Assembly (NCBI RefSeq): GCF_026891095.1
Contig: NZ_JAPTNL010000001.1
Location: 124,001-188,000, forward strand
DNA: 64,000 bases
Origin: Roseovarius salincola
Lineage (GTDB): Bacteria; Pseudomonadota; Alphaproteobacteria; Rhodobacterales; Rhodobacteraceae
Direction: 5' to 3'
In this document: one piece after another, positions 25,610 through 34,835 of the stretch
How the letters are laid out: every line of letters starts with the position of its first letter
Numbering within the stretch: position 1 is the first letter of the stretch
Position numbers and translations under genes: made by a program
The notes under the pieces: generated by a model
What the model saw: only the letters and a program-made list of their open reading frames with translations
What the model was told of the DNA's origin: nothing
Database searches by the model: none

Positions 25610-28474
25610 ATGGCCGAGCTGAAGCATATCGAGGTGCGTGGCGCGCGCGAGCACAACCTCAAATCCATAGATGTCGATATTCCGCGCAATAAGCTGGTGG
25701 TGATCACCGGGCTGAGCGGGTCGGGCAAGTCGAGCCTGGCGTTCGACACGATCTATGCAGAGGGGCAGCGGCGCTATGTCGAGAGCCTGAGCGCCTATGC
25801 GCGCCAGTTCCTCGACATGATGGAAAAGCCCGATGTGGATCATATCAGCGGGCTGAGCCCGGCGATTTCCATCGAGCAGAAGACCACCAGCAAGAACCCG
25901 CGTTCGACGGTCGGCACGGTCACCGAGATCTATGACTACCTGCGGCTCTTGTTCGCCCGCGTCGGCACGCCCTACAGCCCCGCCACCGGCCAGCCGATCG
26001 AGGCCCAGCAGGTGCAGGACATGGTCGACCGGATCATGACCATGGAAGAGGGCAGCCGCGCCTATCTGCTGGCGCCCATCGTGCGCGACCGCAAGGGCGA
26101 ATACCGCAAGGAGATGCTGGAGCTGCGCAAGCAGGGGTTTCAGCGCGTCAAGGTGGACGGGACGTTTCATGACCTCGACGAGCCGCCCGTTCTGGACAAG
26201 AAGTTCCGCCACGATATCGACGTGGTGGTGGACCGGATCGTGGTGCGCGAGGGGTTGCAGACGCGGCTGGCGGACAGTCTGCGCACCTCGCTGGACCTGG
26301 CCGACGGGATCGCCGTGCTGGAGACCGCGCCGCGCGAGGGCGAGGGTGAGCCGGAGCGGCAGGTGTTCAGCGAGAATTTCGCCTGTCCGGTCAGTGGCTT
26401 CACCATTCCCGAGATCGAGCCGCGGCTGTTTTCCTTCAACGCGCCCTTCGGGGCCTGCCCCGATTGCGGGGGCCTCGGCGCCGAGCTTTATTTCGACGAG
26501 CGGCTGGTGGTACCGGATGCGACGCTGAAGGTGGGCGACGGGGCGATCGCGCCCTGGCGCAAGGGCAAGAGCCCTTATTTCGTGCAGACCATAGAGGCCA
26601 TCGCCAAGCATTACGAATTCGACATGAATGCCCGCTGGAAGGACCTGCCGGCGCATGTGCAGCAGGTCTTTCTTTATGGGTCGGGCGAGGACGAGATCCC
26701 GTTCCGCTATGACGAGGGCGGACGGGTCTATCAGGTGACGCGCAGTTTCGAGGGGGTGATCCCCAACATGGAGCGGCGTTATCGCGAGACCGACAGCAAC
26801 TGGGTGCGCGAGGAATTCGAGCGCTATCAGAACAACCGGGCCTGTGGCACCTGTGATGGCTACCGGCTGCGCGCGGAGGCGCTGGCGGTGAAGATCGCGG
26901 GGCTGCATATCGGGCAGGTGGTGCAGATGTCGATCCGCGAGGCGCATCAATGGTGCGCCGAAGTGCCCGAAAGCCTGAGCGCGCAGAAGAACGAGATCGC
27001 GCGCGCGATCCTCAAGGAGATCCGCGAGCGTCTGGGTTTTCTGAATAATGTGGGTCTGGATTACCTGACGCTGAGCCGCAATGCCGGCACCCTGTCGGGG
27101 GGCGAGAGCCAGCGAATCCGGCTGGCGAGCCAGATCGGCAGCGGGTTGACCGGGGTGCTTTACGTGCTGGATGAGCCGAGCATCGGCCTGCATCAGCGCG
27201 ATAACGGGCGGCTGTTGCAGACGCTGCGCAACCTGCGCGATCAGGGCAATACGGTGATCGTGGTCGAGCATGACGAGGAGGCGATCCGCACCGCCGATTA
27301 CGTCTATGATATCGGCCCCGGCGCAGGCGTGCATGGCGGGCAGGTTGTGAGCCATGGCACGCCCGAGCATATCGCGGGGGACCCGGCCTCGGTCACGGGG
27401 CAATACCTGTCGGGCCAGCGCGAGATCGCCATTCCGGCCGAGCGGCGCAAGGGCAATGGCAAATCCGTGAGCGTGGTCAAGGCGAGCGGCAACAACCTCA
27501 AGGATGTGACGGCGGAGTTCCCGCTTGGGCAGTTCGTCTGCGTGACCGGCGTGTCGGGCGGGGGCAAGTCCACGCTGACCATCGAGACGCTGTTCAAGAC
27601 CGCGAGCATGCGCCTCAACGGGGCGCGTCAGACGCCTGCGCCCTGCGAGACGATCCGGGGGCTTGAGCATCTGGACAAGGTGATCGATATCGACCAGCGC
27701 CCGATCGGGCGCACGCCGCGTTCGAACCCCGCCACATATACCGGCGCCTTCACCCCGATCCGCGACTGGTTCGCCGGGCTGCCCGAGGCCAAGGCGCGGG
27801 GCTACAAGCCGGGGCGGTTCAGCTTCAACGTGAAGGGCGGGCGCTGCGAGGCGTGTCAGGGCGACGGGCTGATCAAGATCGAGATGCATTTCCTGCCCGA
27901 TGTCTATGTCACCTGCGAGACCTGCAACGGCGCGCGCTATAACCGCGAGACGCTGGAGATTCAGTGGAAGGGTAAATCCATCGCCGATGTGCTCGACATG
28001 ACGGTGGAGGACGCGCAGGAGTTCTTCAAGGCGGTGCCCAGTATCCGCGAGAAGATGGATGCGCTGGCGCGTGTCGGGCTTGGTTATATCAAGGTGGGCC
28101 AGCAGGCCACGACCCTTTCGGGGGGCGAGGCGCAGCGGGTGAAGCTGTCAAAGGAACTGGCCAAGCGGTCGACCGGGCGCACGCTTTACATACTGGACGA
28201 GCCGACGACGGGGCTGCATTTCGAGGATGTGAAGAAGCTGCTGGAGGTGCTGCACGAGCTGGTCGAGAGCGGCAATACGGTGGTGGTGATCGAACATAAC
28301 CTGGATGTGATCAAGACCGCCGATCATCTGGTGGATATCGGCCCCGAAGGGGGCGATGGCGGCGGCGAGATCGTGGCCGTGGGCACGCCCGAAGAGGTGG
28401 CCGAGGTCGAGCGCAGCCATACCGGGCGCTACCTCAAGGAGATGCTGGCGGCGCGCAGGGTGGCGGCGGAATAG
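25610..28474 (+). CDS. uvrA: Excinuclease ABC subunit A
   Basis: 954 aa from the ATG at 25610 (family start [17 protein letters not shown]); the frame opens 14 codons earlier, but without conservation. UvrA is the damage-sensing ATPase of nucleotide excision repair. It has two ABC modules: Walker [15 protein letters not shown] and [14 protein letters not shown], signatures [12 protein letters not shown] and [12 protein letters not shown], and zinc-finger pairs (CPDCGG; CGTCDG; CEACQG...CETCNG). All elements are intact. It is controlled by the upstream LexA box, and a strong GC-rich hairpin follows the stop. Confidence 0.97.
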   Translation: MAELKHIEVRGAREHNLKSIDVDIPRNKLVVITGLSGSGKSSLAFDTIYAEGQRRYVESLSAYARQFLDMMEKPDVDHISGLSPAISIEQKTTSKNPRSTVGTVTEIYDYLRLLFARVGTPYSPATGQPIEAQQVQDMVDRIMTMEEGSRAYLLAPIVRDRKGEYRKEMLELRKQGFQRVKVDGTFHDLDEPPVLDKKFRHDIDVVVDRIVVREGLQTRLADSLRTSLDLADGIAVLETAPREGEGEPERQVFSENFACPVSGFTIPEIEPRLFSFNAPFGACPDCGGLGAELYFDERLVVPDATLKVGDGAIAPWRKGKSPYFVQTIEAIAKHYEFDMNARWKDLPAHVQQVFLYGSGEDEIPFRYDEGGRVYQVTRSFEGVIPNMERRYRETDSNWVREEFERYQNNRACGTCDGYRLRAEALAVKIAGLHIGQVVQMSIREAHQWCAEVPESLSAQKNEIARAILKEIRERLGFLNNVGLDYLTLSRNAGTLSGGESQRIRLASQIGSGLTGVLYVLDEPSIGLHQRDNGRLLQTLRNLRDQGNTVIVVEHDEEAIRTADYVYDIGPGAGVHGGQVVSHGTPEHIAGDPASVTGQYLSGQREIAIPAERRKGNGKSVSVVKASGNNLKDVTAEFPLGQFVCVTGVSGGGKSTLTIETLFKTASMRLNGARQTPAPCETIRGLEHLDKVIDIDQRPIGRTPRSNPATYTGAFTPIRDWFAGLPEAKARGYKPGRFSFNVKGGRCEACQGDGLIKIEMHFLPDVYVTCETCNGARYNRETLEIQWKGKSIADVLDMTVEDAQEFFKAVPSIREKMDALARVGLGYIKVGQQATTLSGGEAQRVKLSKELAKRSTGRTLYILDEPTTGLHFEDVKKLLEVLHELVESGNTVVVIEHNLDVIKTADHLVDIGPEGGDGGGEIVAVGTPEEVAEVERSHTGRYLKEMLAARRVAAE

Positions 28475-28483
28475 ATGAGACGC

Positions 28484-28510
28484 GGGGGGCGGGGGCTTGC
28501 CCCGCCCCCC
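28484..28510 (+). terminator. GC-rich hairpin after uvrA
   Basis: GGGGGGCGGGG (28484-28494) pairs perfectly with CCCCGCCCCCC (28500-28510), loop GCTTG, starting 10 bases after the uvrA stop. There is no U-run; it probably acts as a terminator or 3'-end stabiliser between uvrA and the convergent DUF2892 gene. Confidence 0.6.
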
Positions 28511-28520
28511 GATGGCCCGG

Positions 28521-28721
28521 TCAGTCGCGCGGGCAGGTCCTGATCCCGAGGATCGAATAGAGCGGGCAGGTGCTGAGCAGGCCGGTGGCCAGCGGCACGA
28601 TGCCGATCAGGTAGAGCCAGCTGAATTGGCCCGACGGATTGAGGCCGAAGGCGACCAGCAGGGCGATACCCACAAGGATGCGCAGGGTGCGGTCGATGCC
28701 GCCGACGTTTTTCTTGAACAT
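28521..28721 (-). CDS. DUF2892 (YgaP-like) small membrane protein
   Basis: 66 aa from the ATG at 28721, with GAGGAC upstream; the frame extends further, but family members start MFKKNVGGIDRTLRI. There are two membrane segments (ILVGIALLVAFGL and WLYLIGIVPLATGLLSTCPL), then a conserved cysteine pair in STCPLYSILGIRTCPRD. The DUF2892 domain is the membrane part of YgaP-type rhodanese proteins and often appears in sulfide or persulfide operons. An imperfect ATTC-N8-GAAT-type site lies upstream, fitting SqrR/BigR-type control. Function unproven. Confidence 0.82.
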   Translation of the reverse strand: MFKKNVGGIDRTLRILVGIALLVAFGLNPSGQFSWLYLIGIVPLATGLLSTCPLYSILGIRTCPRD

Positions 28722-28763
28722 GGTGTCCTCTTTCACATGAGATCGTAGCGACATATCACATAC

Positions 28764-28779
28764 GTTCGAAAATATGAAT
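28764..28779 (-). promoter_or_regulatory. Possible SqrR/BigR-type operator before the DUF2892 gene
   Basis: Read on the plus strand, GTTC-N8-GAAT (28764-28779); on the minus strand ATTC-N8-GAAC. It is one base from the ATTC-N8-GAAT consensus I recall for the sulfide-responsive repressor SqrR of Rhodobacter. It sits in an AT-rich patch 43-58 bases before the start codon. Confidence 0.4.
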
Positions 28780-28839
28780 ATGACATGGATCAAAACGTCG
28801 TGGATGCGGCGCGGCAGCGCCTGTCAGCGCGCCGCGATG

Positions 28840-29712
28840 TCAGCTGTAGCCGCGTTTCTCGAAGCGCGGCAGCATGGCCGAGAAATCGCGCCCCTGGCCG
28901 TCTTCCTCCTCGACGAATTTCGCATAGAGCTTCATCGCCGCTTCGCCGAGCGGGGTGTCGGCATCGGCGGAGGCGGCGGCCTCTTGCGCAAGGCGCAAAT
29001 CCTTGAGCATGAGATCGGCGGCAAAGCCAGGCTTGTAGCCGTTGTCGGCGGGAGATTGGGGGCCGACACCGGGGGCGGGGCAATAGGTGGTCATCGACCA
29101 TGACTGCCCCGAAGAGGTGGAGACCACGTCATACATGGCCTGGCGGTCGAGGCCCAGCTTGTCGGCAAGGGCGAAGGCCTCGCAGGTGACGATCATGGTG
29201 GCGCCGAGAATCATGTTGTTGCAGATCTTGGCGGCCTGCCCATTGCCCGAGGGGCCGCAATGCACGGCCTTCTGGCCCATGATGTCAAAGAGCGGGCGGG
29301 CTGTGTCGAACCCCGCCTGATCGCCGCCCACCATGAAAGTGAGCGTGCCCCCCTCGGCCCCGCCGACGCCGCCCGAAACGGGCGCGTCAAGCGCCGAAAG
29401 CCCGGCATCGTTGGCCTGCTGAGCGACCGCGCGGGCGCTGTCGACATCCACGGTTGAGCAATCGAGCAGCACCGCGCCCTTGTCCATCGCCGGGATCACC
29501 TCGGAGGCGACGGTGCGCAGGATCTGGCCGTTGGGCAGCATGGTGATGACCACCTCGGCGCCGCTTGCGGCCGCCTTGGCGCTGTCGGCGCTGGCGACGC
29601 CGTCGATGGTGACGCCAGCCGTATCGAAGCCCGTCACCTCGTGCCCCGCCTTGGCCAGGTTGGCCGCCATCGGCCCGCCCATATTGCCCAGTCCGATGAA
29701 TCCTATCTTCAT
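28840..29712 (-). CDS. mmsB: 3-hydroxyisobutyrate dehydrogenase
   Basis: 290 aa NAD-dependent enzyme oxidising 3-hydroxyisobutyrate to methylmalonate semialdehyde in valine degradation. N-terminal Rossmann motif GFIGLGNMGGPMAANLAKAG (3-22), substrate loop DAPVSGGVGGAEGGTL (about 115-130), and the catalytic Lys region GPSGNGQAAKICNNM (about 160-174). Full length. Third gene of a leftward trio after isobutyryl-CoA dehydrogenase and 3-hydroxyisobutyryl-CoA hydrolase, with a 3-bp gap. The pathway's last enzyme, mmsA, is 6 kb away at 35531. Confidence 0.93.
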   Translation of the reverse strand: MKIGFIGLGNMGGPMAANLAKAGHEVTGFDTAGVTIDGVASADSAKAAASGAEVVITMLPNGQILRTVASEVIPAMDKGAVLLDCSTVDVDSARAVAQQANDAGLSALDAPVSGGVGGAEGGTLTFMVGGDQAGFDTARPLFDIMGQKAVHCGPSGNGQAAKICNNMILGATMIVTCEAFALADKLGLDRQAMYDVVSTSSGQSWSMTTYCPAPGVGPQSPADNGYKPGFAADLMLKDLRLAQEAAASADADTPLGEAAMKLYAKFVEEEDGQGRDFSAMLPRFEKRGYS

Positions 29713-29715
29713 GGC

Positions 29716-30765
29716 TTATCCTCCGGTTGCGAATGTCAGCTCGTGTTCCCCGAGCGGCGCGAGCATGGTGTCTGCGGCGTCTGCGGGAAGCGTGTCGAGG
29801 GTGTGGCGCCAGCGTGGCTGGCGGTCGCGGTCGATGATCTGGGCGCGGATGCCTTCGAGGAAATCGCCCGATTCCATGGCGCGCGCGGTGAAGCGGTATT
29901 CCTGGGCGAGGGCCGCGCGTATCCCGGCGCTTTCGGCGCGCAGGCGTCGCAGCATTTCAACGGTGCAGGCCATGGAAAGGGGCGCATTGCGGGCGATCTT
30001 TTCAAGTGCCTGTTGCGCCAGTTCGCCCGACTGGCTGCGCAGCGCATCGAGAATGCCGGGCAGGGTGCCTGCGCCGAAGAGCATGTCGATATCCGCCTGC
30101 GCGGCGCGCAGCGGCCCTTGCGGGGGTGTTTCGCCCATCGGCGTCAGCGCCGCTTCGACATCGCCAGTGGTGCAGAGCGCCTCGACGAGGCCGGGCCAAT
30201 GGGCGGCGGGGATATAGTGGTCGGCGAAACCGGCATGGATCGCGTCACCCGGTTCCATGCGCGCACCGGTCAGGCCGAGATATTCGCCCAGATGCCCCGG
30301 CGCACGGGCAAGCAGGAGCGAGCCGCCGACATCGGGCACCAGGCCGATGGAACATTCGGGCATGGCGATCTGGCTGCTCTCGCAGATGATGCGGTGGCTG
30401 CCATGACAGCCGATCCCGACCCCGCCGCCCATCGTGAACCCATGCAAGAACGAGATGTAAGGCTTTGGATACTCGACAATTTTGGCGTTCAGGCGATATT
30501 CGTCGCGCCAGAAGCGGCGGCCATATTCGAAATCTCCGGCGCGGCCGGTATCATAGAGTTTCTGAATGTCGCCGCCCGCGCAGAACGCCTTGTCGCCGGC
30601 GCCGCCGATGATCACCAGCGCCACCGCATCGTCATCGGCCCAGGCGTCGAGCGCGTTCTCGACGGCGAGGCACATGTCGTGGCCAAGCGCGTTGAGCGCC
30701 TTGGGGCGGGTCAGGGTGATCCGTCCCGCGCGGCCCTCGATGCGGATATGGATGTCGTCGCTCAT
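29716..30765 (-). CDS. 3-hydroxyisobutyryl-CoA hydrolase (HIBCH-type enoyl-CoA hydratase family)
   Basis: 349 aa, longer than classical enoyl-CoA hydratases (about 260 aa) and of HIBCH size. Crotonase-fold motifs: FCAGGDIQKLYDTGR (oxyanion region), FLHGFTMGGGVGIGCHGS (second oxyanion strand) and AMPECSIGLVPDVGGS, where the Glu and Asp are the HIBCH catalytic pair. It hydrolyses 3-hydroxyisobutyryl-CoA to free 3-hydroxyisobutyrate, the substrate of the next gene, mmsB. The stop of the acyl-CoA dehydrogenase gene overlaps its ATG by 4 bp. True methacrylyl-CoA hydratase must be elsewhere. Confidence 0.88.
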   Translation of the reverse strand: MSDDIHIRIEGRAGRITLTRPKALNALGHDMCLAVENALDAWADDDAVALVIIGGAGDKAFCAGGDIQKLYDTGRAGDFEYGRRFWRDEYRLNAKIVEYPKPYISFLHGFTMGGGVGIGCHGSHRIICESSQIAMPECSIGLVPDVGGSLLLARAPGHLGEYLGLTGARMEPGDAIHAGFADHYIPAAHWPGLVEALCTTGDVEAALTPMGETPPQGPLRAAQADIDMLFGAGTLPGILDALRSQSGELAQQALEKIARNAPLSMACTVEMLRRLRAESAGIRAALAQEYRFTARAMESGDFLEGIRAQIIDRDRQPRWRHTLDTLPADAADTMLAPLGEHELTFATGG

Positions 30766-31904
30766 TGCTCGGCCAGCAGTTGACGGGCCACGATCAGGCG
30801 CATGATCTCGTTCGTGCCTTCGAGGATTTCATGCACGCGCAGGTCGCGCACCAGTTTCTCGATTCCATAATCGGCGAGGTAGCCGTAGCCGCCATGCAGT
30901 TGCAAGCATTGATTGACCACATGGCTGCCGGTTTCGGTCACGAATTTCTTGGCCATCGCGCAGAACTTGGTGGCGTCGGGCGCGCCGGTGTCGAGCTTCC
31001 AGGCGGCCTGGCGCAGGAAGGTGCGGGCGGCCTGGAGTTCGATCTCGAGATCGGCAAGGCGGAACTGGAGCGCCTGGAAGTCGCTGATCGGGCGTCCGAA
31101 AGCCTTGCGCTCGGACATGTATTGCAGCGTCATGGTCAGCGCCTGCTGGGCGGCGCCCAGCGAACAGGCGGAAATGTTGAGCCGTCCGCCATCAAGCCCG
31201 GCCATCGCATAAGTGAAACCTTTACCCTCTTCGCCGACCAGATTGGCGGCGGGAATGTTGCAATTGTCAAACTGCACCTGGGCGGTGGGTTGGCTGCGCC
31301 AGCCCATTTTATCCTCGAGTCCGCCGAAGCTGAGGCCGGGGGTGCCGTCTTCGACATAGACGGTGGAGATGCCGCGCGGGCCGTCCTCGCCGGTGCGCAC
31401 CATGACCACATAGGCATCGGAATATCCGCCGCCCGAGATGAACGCCTTGGTGCCATTCAAGCTGTAGCCCTCGTTGGAGCGGGTGGCGCGGGTCTTGAGG
31501 GCGGCGGCGTCCGAGCCCGAGCCGGGTTCGGTGAGGCAGTAGGAAAGCACCGTATCCATCGACAGGACACCGGGCATGACGCGGGTTTTCATCTCGTCGC
31601 TGGCGAAGGTGTCGATCATCTTGGCGCACATGTTGTGGATCGACAGGAATGCCGCGACCGAAGGGCAAGCCATTGACAGGGATTCAAAAACCAGCGTCGC
31701 ATCAAGGCGGGAAAGGCCCGAGCCGCCGCCCTCTTCGGAGACATAGAGCCCGCCGAAGCCCAGTTCGGCGATCTGCGGCCAGAGCTGTTTGGGGATGGTG
31801 CCGTCGCGTTCCCAGTCGCGGGCGTGGGGTGCGATATTGTCCTGCCCGAAGGCATGGGCCATGTCGAAAATGGCGGTCTGTTCCTCGTTCAACGCGAAAT
31901 CCAT
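30762..31904 (-). CDS. Acyl-CoA dehydrogenase, probably isobutyryl-CoA dehydrogenase
   Basis: 380 aa flavoenzyme. Acyl-CoA dehydrogenase signatures: CLTEPGSGSDAAALKTRA (about 125-142), the FAD/acyl region VQFDNCNIPAANLVGEEGKG, QCLQLHGGYGYLADYGIEKL, and the catalytic Glu in EILEGTNEIMRLIVARQLL. By operon position with HIBCH and mmsB it most likely oxidises isobutyryl-CoA to methacrylyl-CoA; sequence alone would also allow other short branched acyl-CoAs. First gene of the trio; a palindromic operator-like site lies 24-52 bases upstream. Confidence 0.88.
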   Translation of the reverse strand: MDFALNEEQTAIFDMAHAFGQDNIAPHARDWERDGTIPKQLWPQIAELGFGGLYVSEEGGGSGLSRLDATLVFESLSMACPSVAAFLSIHNMCAKMIDTFASDEMKTRVMPGVLSMDTVLSYCLTEPGSGSDAAALKTRATRSNEGYSLNGTKAFISGGGYSDAYVVMVRTGEDGPRGISTVYVEDGTPGLSFGGLEDKMGWRSQPTAQVQFDNCNIPAANLVGEEGKGFTYAMAGLDGGRLNISACSLGAAQQALTMTLQYMSERKAFGRPISDFQALQFRLADLEIELQAARTFLRQAAWKLDTGAPDATKFCAMAKKFVTETGSHVVNQCLQLHGGYGYLADYGIEKLVRDLRVHEILEGTNEIMRLIVARQLLAEQ

Positions 31905-31927
31905 GCCGGGCCTCCTCCTCCCTGAGT

Positions 31928-31956
31928 GAATTGAACGTGTGTTTAATTACCAATTC
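31928..31956 (-). promoter_or_regulatory. Operator-like nested palindrome upstream of the valine trio
   Basis: An outer inverted repeat GAATTG (31928-31933) / CAATTC (31951-31956) encloses TTGAAC-GTGT-GTTTAA (31931-31946), itself a near-palindrome. Its place just before the first gene fits a repressor site; the GAAC-N4-GTTT form recalls TetR-type acyl-CoA-responsive regulators. The regulator is not in the window. Confidence 0.4.
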
Positions 31957-32109
31957 TTGCAGCAGTTTTGCAAGGACGCGAGAGAATCGGGTGATTGGCC
32001 TTTGTTAACAGGGAAAATGTGCTTCGGCATCGGGGCGGCGTCACATCGGTATCGCGTCGGCATCATGCACCGCGCGCGGCCAGGTTAACAGGGCGCGCGG
32101 GCGGGCGCG

Positions 32110-33243
32110 TCAGAGATCGGCGTGGTATTCATCGATCAGGTGGCGCACGACGGCGCGCAGGGCGTGTTCGTGATCGTCCTCGGCCTGAATGGCATCATGA
32201 TAGACCTGGCGCTGGCGCCCGGCGGAGCCGCCGCTGCGCAGGATGTCGCGGGCGTTTTCGATTTCGGCGCTGGATTCGAGGAAACGGGCGTCTTCCAGGA
32301 GAAGTTCGATCAGTTCCTCGATCAGATCCCCCATCGGCACGATTTCACCGAGGCCGAAATCTATGAGGCCCTCGCGCAGCCCGTAGCGCTGTGCGCGCCA
32401 GCGGTTTTCGCCAAGAAGGAAGTGATCATAGATGCGCCAGCGCTGATTGCGCACCGCCAGGCGCCAGAGCATCCGGGTCAGCGCCTGGGTGATCGCCGCC
32501 AGCGTCAGCGCGTGTTCCAGCCGGGGCTGCACATCGCAGATGCGCGATTCAAGGGTGGGGAACTGGTGCGAAGGGCGCAGATCCCACCATATCTTGGAGC
32601 TGTCCTCGATCACGCCGAGGTCCACCAATGCGGCCACAGAGCGCCGGAATTCCCCGTAGCTTTCCATGCGCGGCGGCAGGCCGGTGCGGGGCAGGTTGTC
32701 GAACACGGTCAGGCGGTAGGAATCGAGCCCGGTATCCTGCCCCTGCCAGAAGGGCGAGGAACAGGAGAGCGCCAGCAGATGCGGCAGGAAATAGCTGAGC
32801 TGGTTCATCAGGTCGACGCGCCGGTCGGGCGGGTCGATGCCCACATGCACATGCATCCCGCAGATAAGCATCCGCCGCACCACCCCGGCCAGATCGCCCG
32901 CCAGCATGTTGTAGCGCTCGCGGTCGGTGTGGGTCTGGTTGCGCCAGTCGGCGAAAGGGTGACAGGAGGCGGCGATCGGCACGAGGTTATGGCGCGCAGC
33001 ACAGGCCGACACGGTGGCGCGCAGGCGTTTGAGGTCGTCACGCGCCTCGGCCACGTTGCGGCAGACACGGGTGCCGATCTCGATCTGGCAATTGAGGAAT
33101 TCGGGGCTGACCTGATCCTCAAGCTCGGATTTGCAATCCTGCATCAGCGCCTCGGGCGCATCCGCCAGTGCGAGGCTGTCACGGTCGACGAGCAGGTATT
33201 CTTCCTCGATGCCGATGGTGAATTCGGGGTGGATGAGGGCCAT
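32110..33243 (-). CDS. ybdK: YbdK-type carboxylate-amine ligase (glutamate-cysteine ligase family 2)
   Basis: 377 aa ATP-grasp-like GCS2 enzyme. Signatures: [20 protein letters not shown] (8-27) with the Glu cluster, [41 protein letters not shown] with the paired His, and [19 protein letters not shown]. In E. coli YbdK has weak gamma-glutamylcysteine synthetase activity; the true substrate is unknown. Single-gene unit by spacing. A perfect 11-bp hairpin separates it from the upstream VPLPA-CTERM gene. Confidence 0.9.
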   Translation of the reverse strand: MALIHPEFTIGIEEEYLLVDRDSLALADAPEALMQDCKSELEDQVSPEFLNCQIEIGTRVCRNVAEARDDLKRLRATVSACAARHNLVPIAASCHPFADWRNQTHTDRERYNMLAGDLAGVVRRMLICGMHVHVGIDPPDRRVDLMNQLSYFLPHLLALSCSSPFWQGQDTGLDSYRLTVFDNLPRTGLPPRMESYGEFRRSVAALVDLGVIEDSSKIWWDLRPSHQFPTLESRICDVQPRLEHALTLAAITQALTRMLWRLAVRNQRWRIYDHFLLGENRWRAQRYGLREGLIDFGLGEIVPMGDLIEELIELLLEDARFLESSAEIENARDILRSGGSAGRQRQVYHDAIQAEDDHEHALRAVVRHLIDEYHADL

Positions 33244-33328
33244 GATACCTGCCGCAAAGGTTTTTCCAGACCTCGATCACAGCACGAGTGCGTCGCTTGT
33301 GGCAAGCGTTTGTCATCCCCCGAAACAG

Positions 33329-33354
33329 GAAACGGCCCCCGGAGGGGCCGTTTC
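33329..33354 (-). terminator. Hairpin after the first VPLPA-CTERM gene
   Basis: GAAACGGCCCC (33329-33339) and GGGGCCGTTTC (33344-33354), a perfect 11-bp stem with a 4-base loop, 31 bases past the leftward VPLPA-CTERM stop and 86 bases before the ybdK start. It probably ends the VPLPA transcript. Confidence 0.65.
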
Positions 33355-33385
33355 AGACCGTGTCATGCTGCGTGAGCGTAAAGGC

Positions 33386-34111
33386 TCAGGCCGCTTGCTT
33401 GCGGCGACGCAGCGCGGCGAGGCCACCCAGACCCGTCAGCAGGAGAAGCCCGCCTGCGGGCAGCGGGATCGCTGCGATATTCGCTTTGATCATGACGGTC
33501 GATGTAAGACCCTCACCCAGCGACCACGTGCCACCGCTCAGCGAGCCGGGGCCGACTTCTTCCGCAAAGAAAGAGGTCAGCGTCAGGCCTGAACCAAGGT
33601 TCAGCGGAACGGCGAGACCGAAATCAAGAGCGCCGGTCGGGCTGGCCATGATGAGGTCGCCCGTCGGGTTGGTCGTGTTGTTGATATTGAAGGTCAGGGT
33701 CTCGGAACCGACCTGGCCCGTCGGGCTGGTGAAGTTCAGGCCGATATTGGCCACGGCCGTGAACAGATCAGGCGTGAGAAGGCTGCTTGAACTGGCATTA
33801 TACCAAGTCAGGCTGCCGACCGTCACCTCATTGTTGCCCACGGAGGTCGACTTCGAGAATGCAACATCATTGATGGTCAGCGTGCTTTGGTCTGTTAAGG
33901 TTGTGCAACCTAGAATACCACAGGTTTCGCCCGGCCATGTCAGGGTCTTGCCATCGGCGCTGATGGCAGCGCCGTCGGTGGCGCCAATAAGTCCCGTGCT
34001 TCCGCCGGTCTCGGAAGTGAAAACCCCCGACGAAGAACCTGCCACGGTCGCGGCATGCGCACCCGTCGCCAAGCCTACTGACAGAAGGGCCGCTGTAATT
34101 GTTTTGATCAT
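33386..34111 (-). CDS. VPLPA-CTERM sorting-signal protein 1
   Basis: 241 aa from the ATG at 34111, which has GGAG upstream and begins a clean signal peptide (MIKTITAALLSVGLATGAHA); an ATG five codons earlier is possible. The mature part is Ser/Thr/Gly-rich with many beta-type strands. The C-terminus carries IPLPAGGLLLLTGLGGLAAL followed by RRRKQAA: the VPLPA-CTERM arrangement of a short Pro motif, one membrane helix and an Arg cluster, recognised by an exosortase-type system. No exosortase is in the window. The product is expected at the cell surface or in the matrix; the ligand is unknown. Divergent from a second CTERM gene. Confidence 0.82.
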   Translation of the reverse strand: MIKTITAALLSVGLATGAHAATVAGSSSGVFTSETGGSTGLIGATDGAAISADGKTLTWPGETCGILGCTTLTDQSTLTINDVAFSKSTSVGNNEVTVGSLTWYNASSSSLLTPDLFTAVANIGLNFTSPTGQVGSETLTFNINNTTNPTGDLIMASPTGALDFGLAVPLNLGSGLTLTSFFAEEVGPGSLSGGTWSLGEGLTSTVMIKANIAAIPLPAGGLLLLTGLGGLAALRRRKQAA

Positions 34112-34835
34112 TCTAAAATGCTCCATTCGCTATGAACATGAAAAAATCACTCATCAAAGTTTGGGGGTGGTGGTGGTCAAACAAAGCCCTCCCAGCAACC
34201 CCGGCGCACTCACAATATGGTGTTCGTGCCACAATCGCGCCCGGTTTTCATCACAATTTTCCATGTCGGCCGCGGTGAATTGCGCCGCTCGGGGGCGTGT
34301 CGCGCGCGGACTTTGCCTATCGCTTTTTTATCCTGTCGTTGAGGAAGCTTAACGCAGCGCAAGTGGCAAAGGCCGATGCTGCGCCTGCAAAGAGATCGAT
34401 GAAAAAACGGGATTTCGGGATGGGATCAGCACAGGTTTTGTTCCTCAAGCGGAGACAATCACCTGTTAGCGGGCAGAATTGGCCAAGCTTCAGGAATTGA
34501 AAGGCCGCGCGAAGACGGGGGACTCATGTGCCTGCGCGGGTAGTCAGCGCCCTGAGGTACGCCGCCTTTGCGACGAATCCGGTGTGGCGGGCGGTGCGGG
34601 CAAGCGTGCAGCGATGCGGCGGTTTGTTTCCGGCTGTCCAACAATCAACTTGAACCTGCGGTATTGCTGGCAAAACATTTGATAATGCAGGTATAAATCA
34701 GGGCATTTACATGGCAGAACATTGGCAGACCTGCCGCATTGCGATAGTGTCAGAGGCATAGTGATTGGTAAAAGGGTTTGGCGATTCTGCCGCGCCCGAA
34801 CATGTTTTGACGCATTAATTTCAAGGAACGGTGTT
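34112..34835. other. About 720-bp non-coding stretch between two CTERM genes
   Basis: Less GC-rich than the surroundings, with A/T tracts near 34140, 34325 and 34680. It should hold divergent promoters for the two surface-protein genes; a possible leftward one is TTGATG (34157-34152), 16 bases, TCATAG (34135-34130). A rightward 67-codon frame at 34297-34500 has no convincing start signal. I find no clear gene, tRNA or repeat. Confidence 0.45.

Noticed and set aside
25583-27889. Leftward open frame (768 codons) opposite uvrA
   Set aside because: Shadow of uvrA, which has all its motifs.
34297-34500. 67-codon rightward frame between the CTERM genes
   Set aside because: GTG start in a G-run without a spaced ribosome site, no domain, odd composition.
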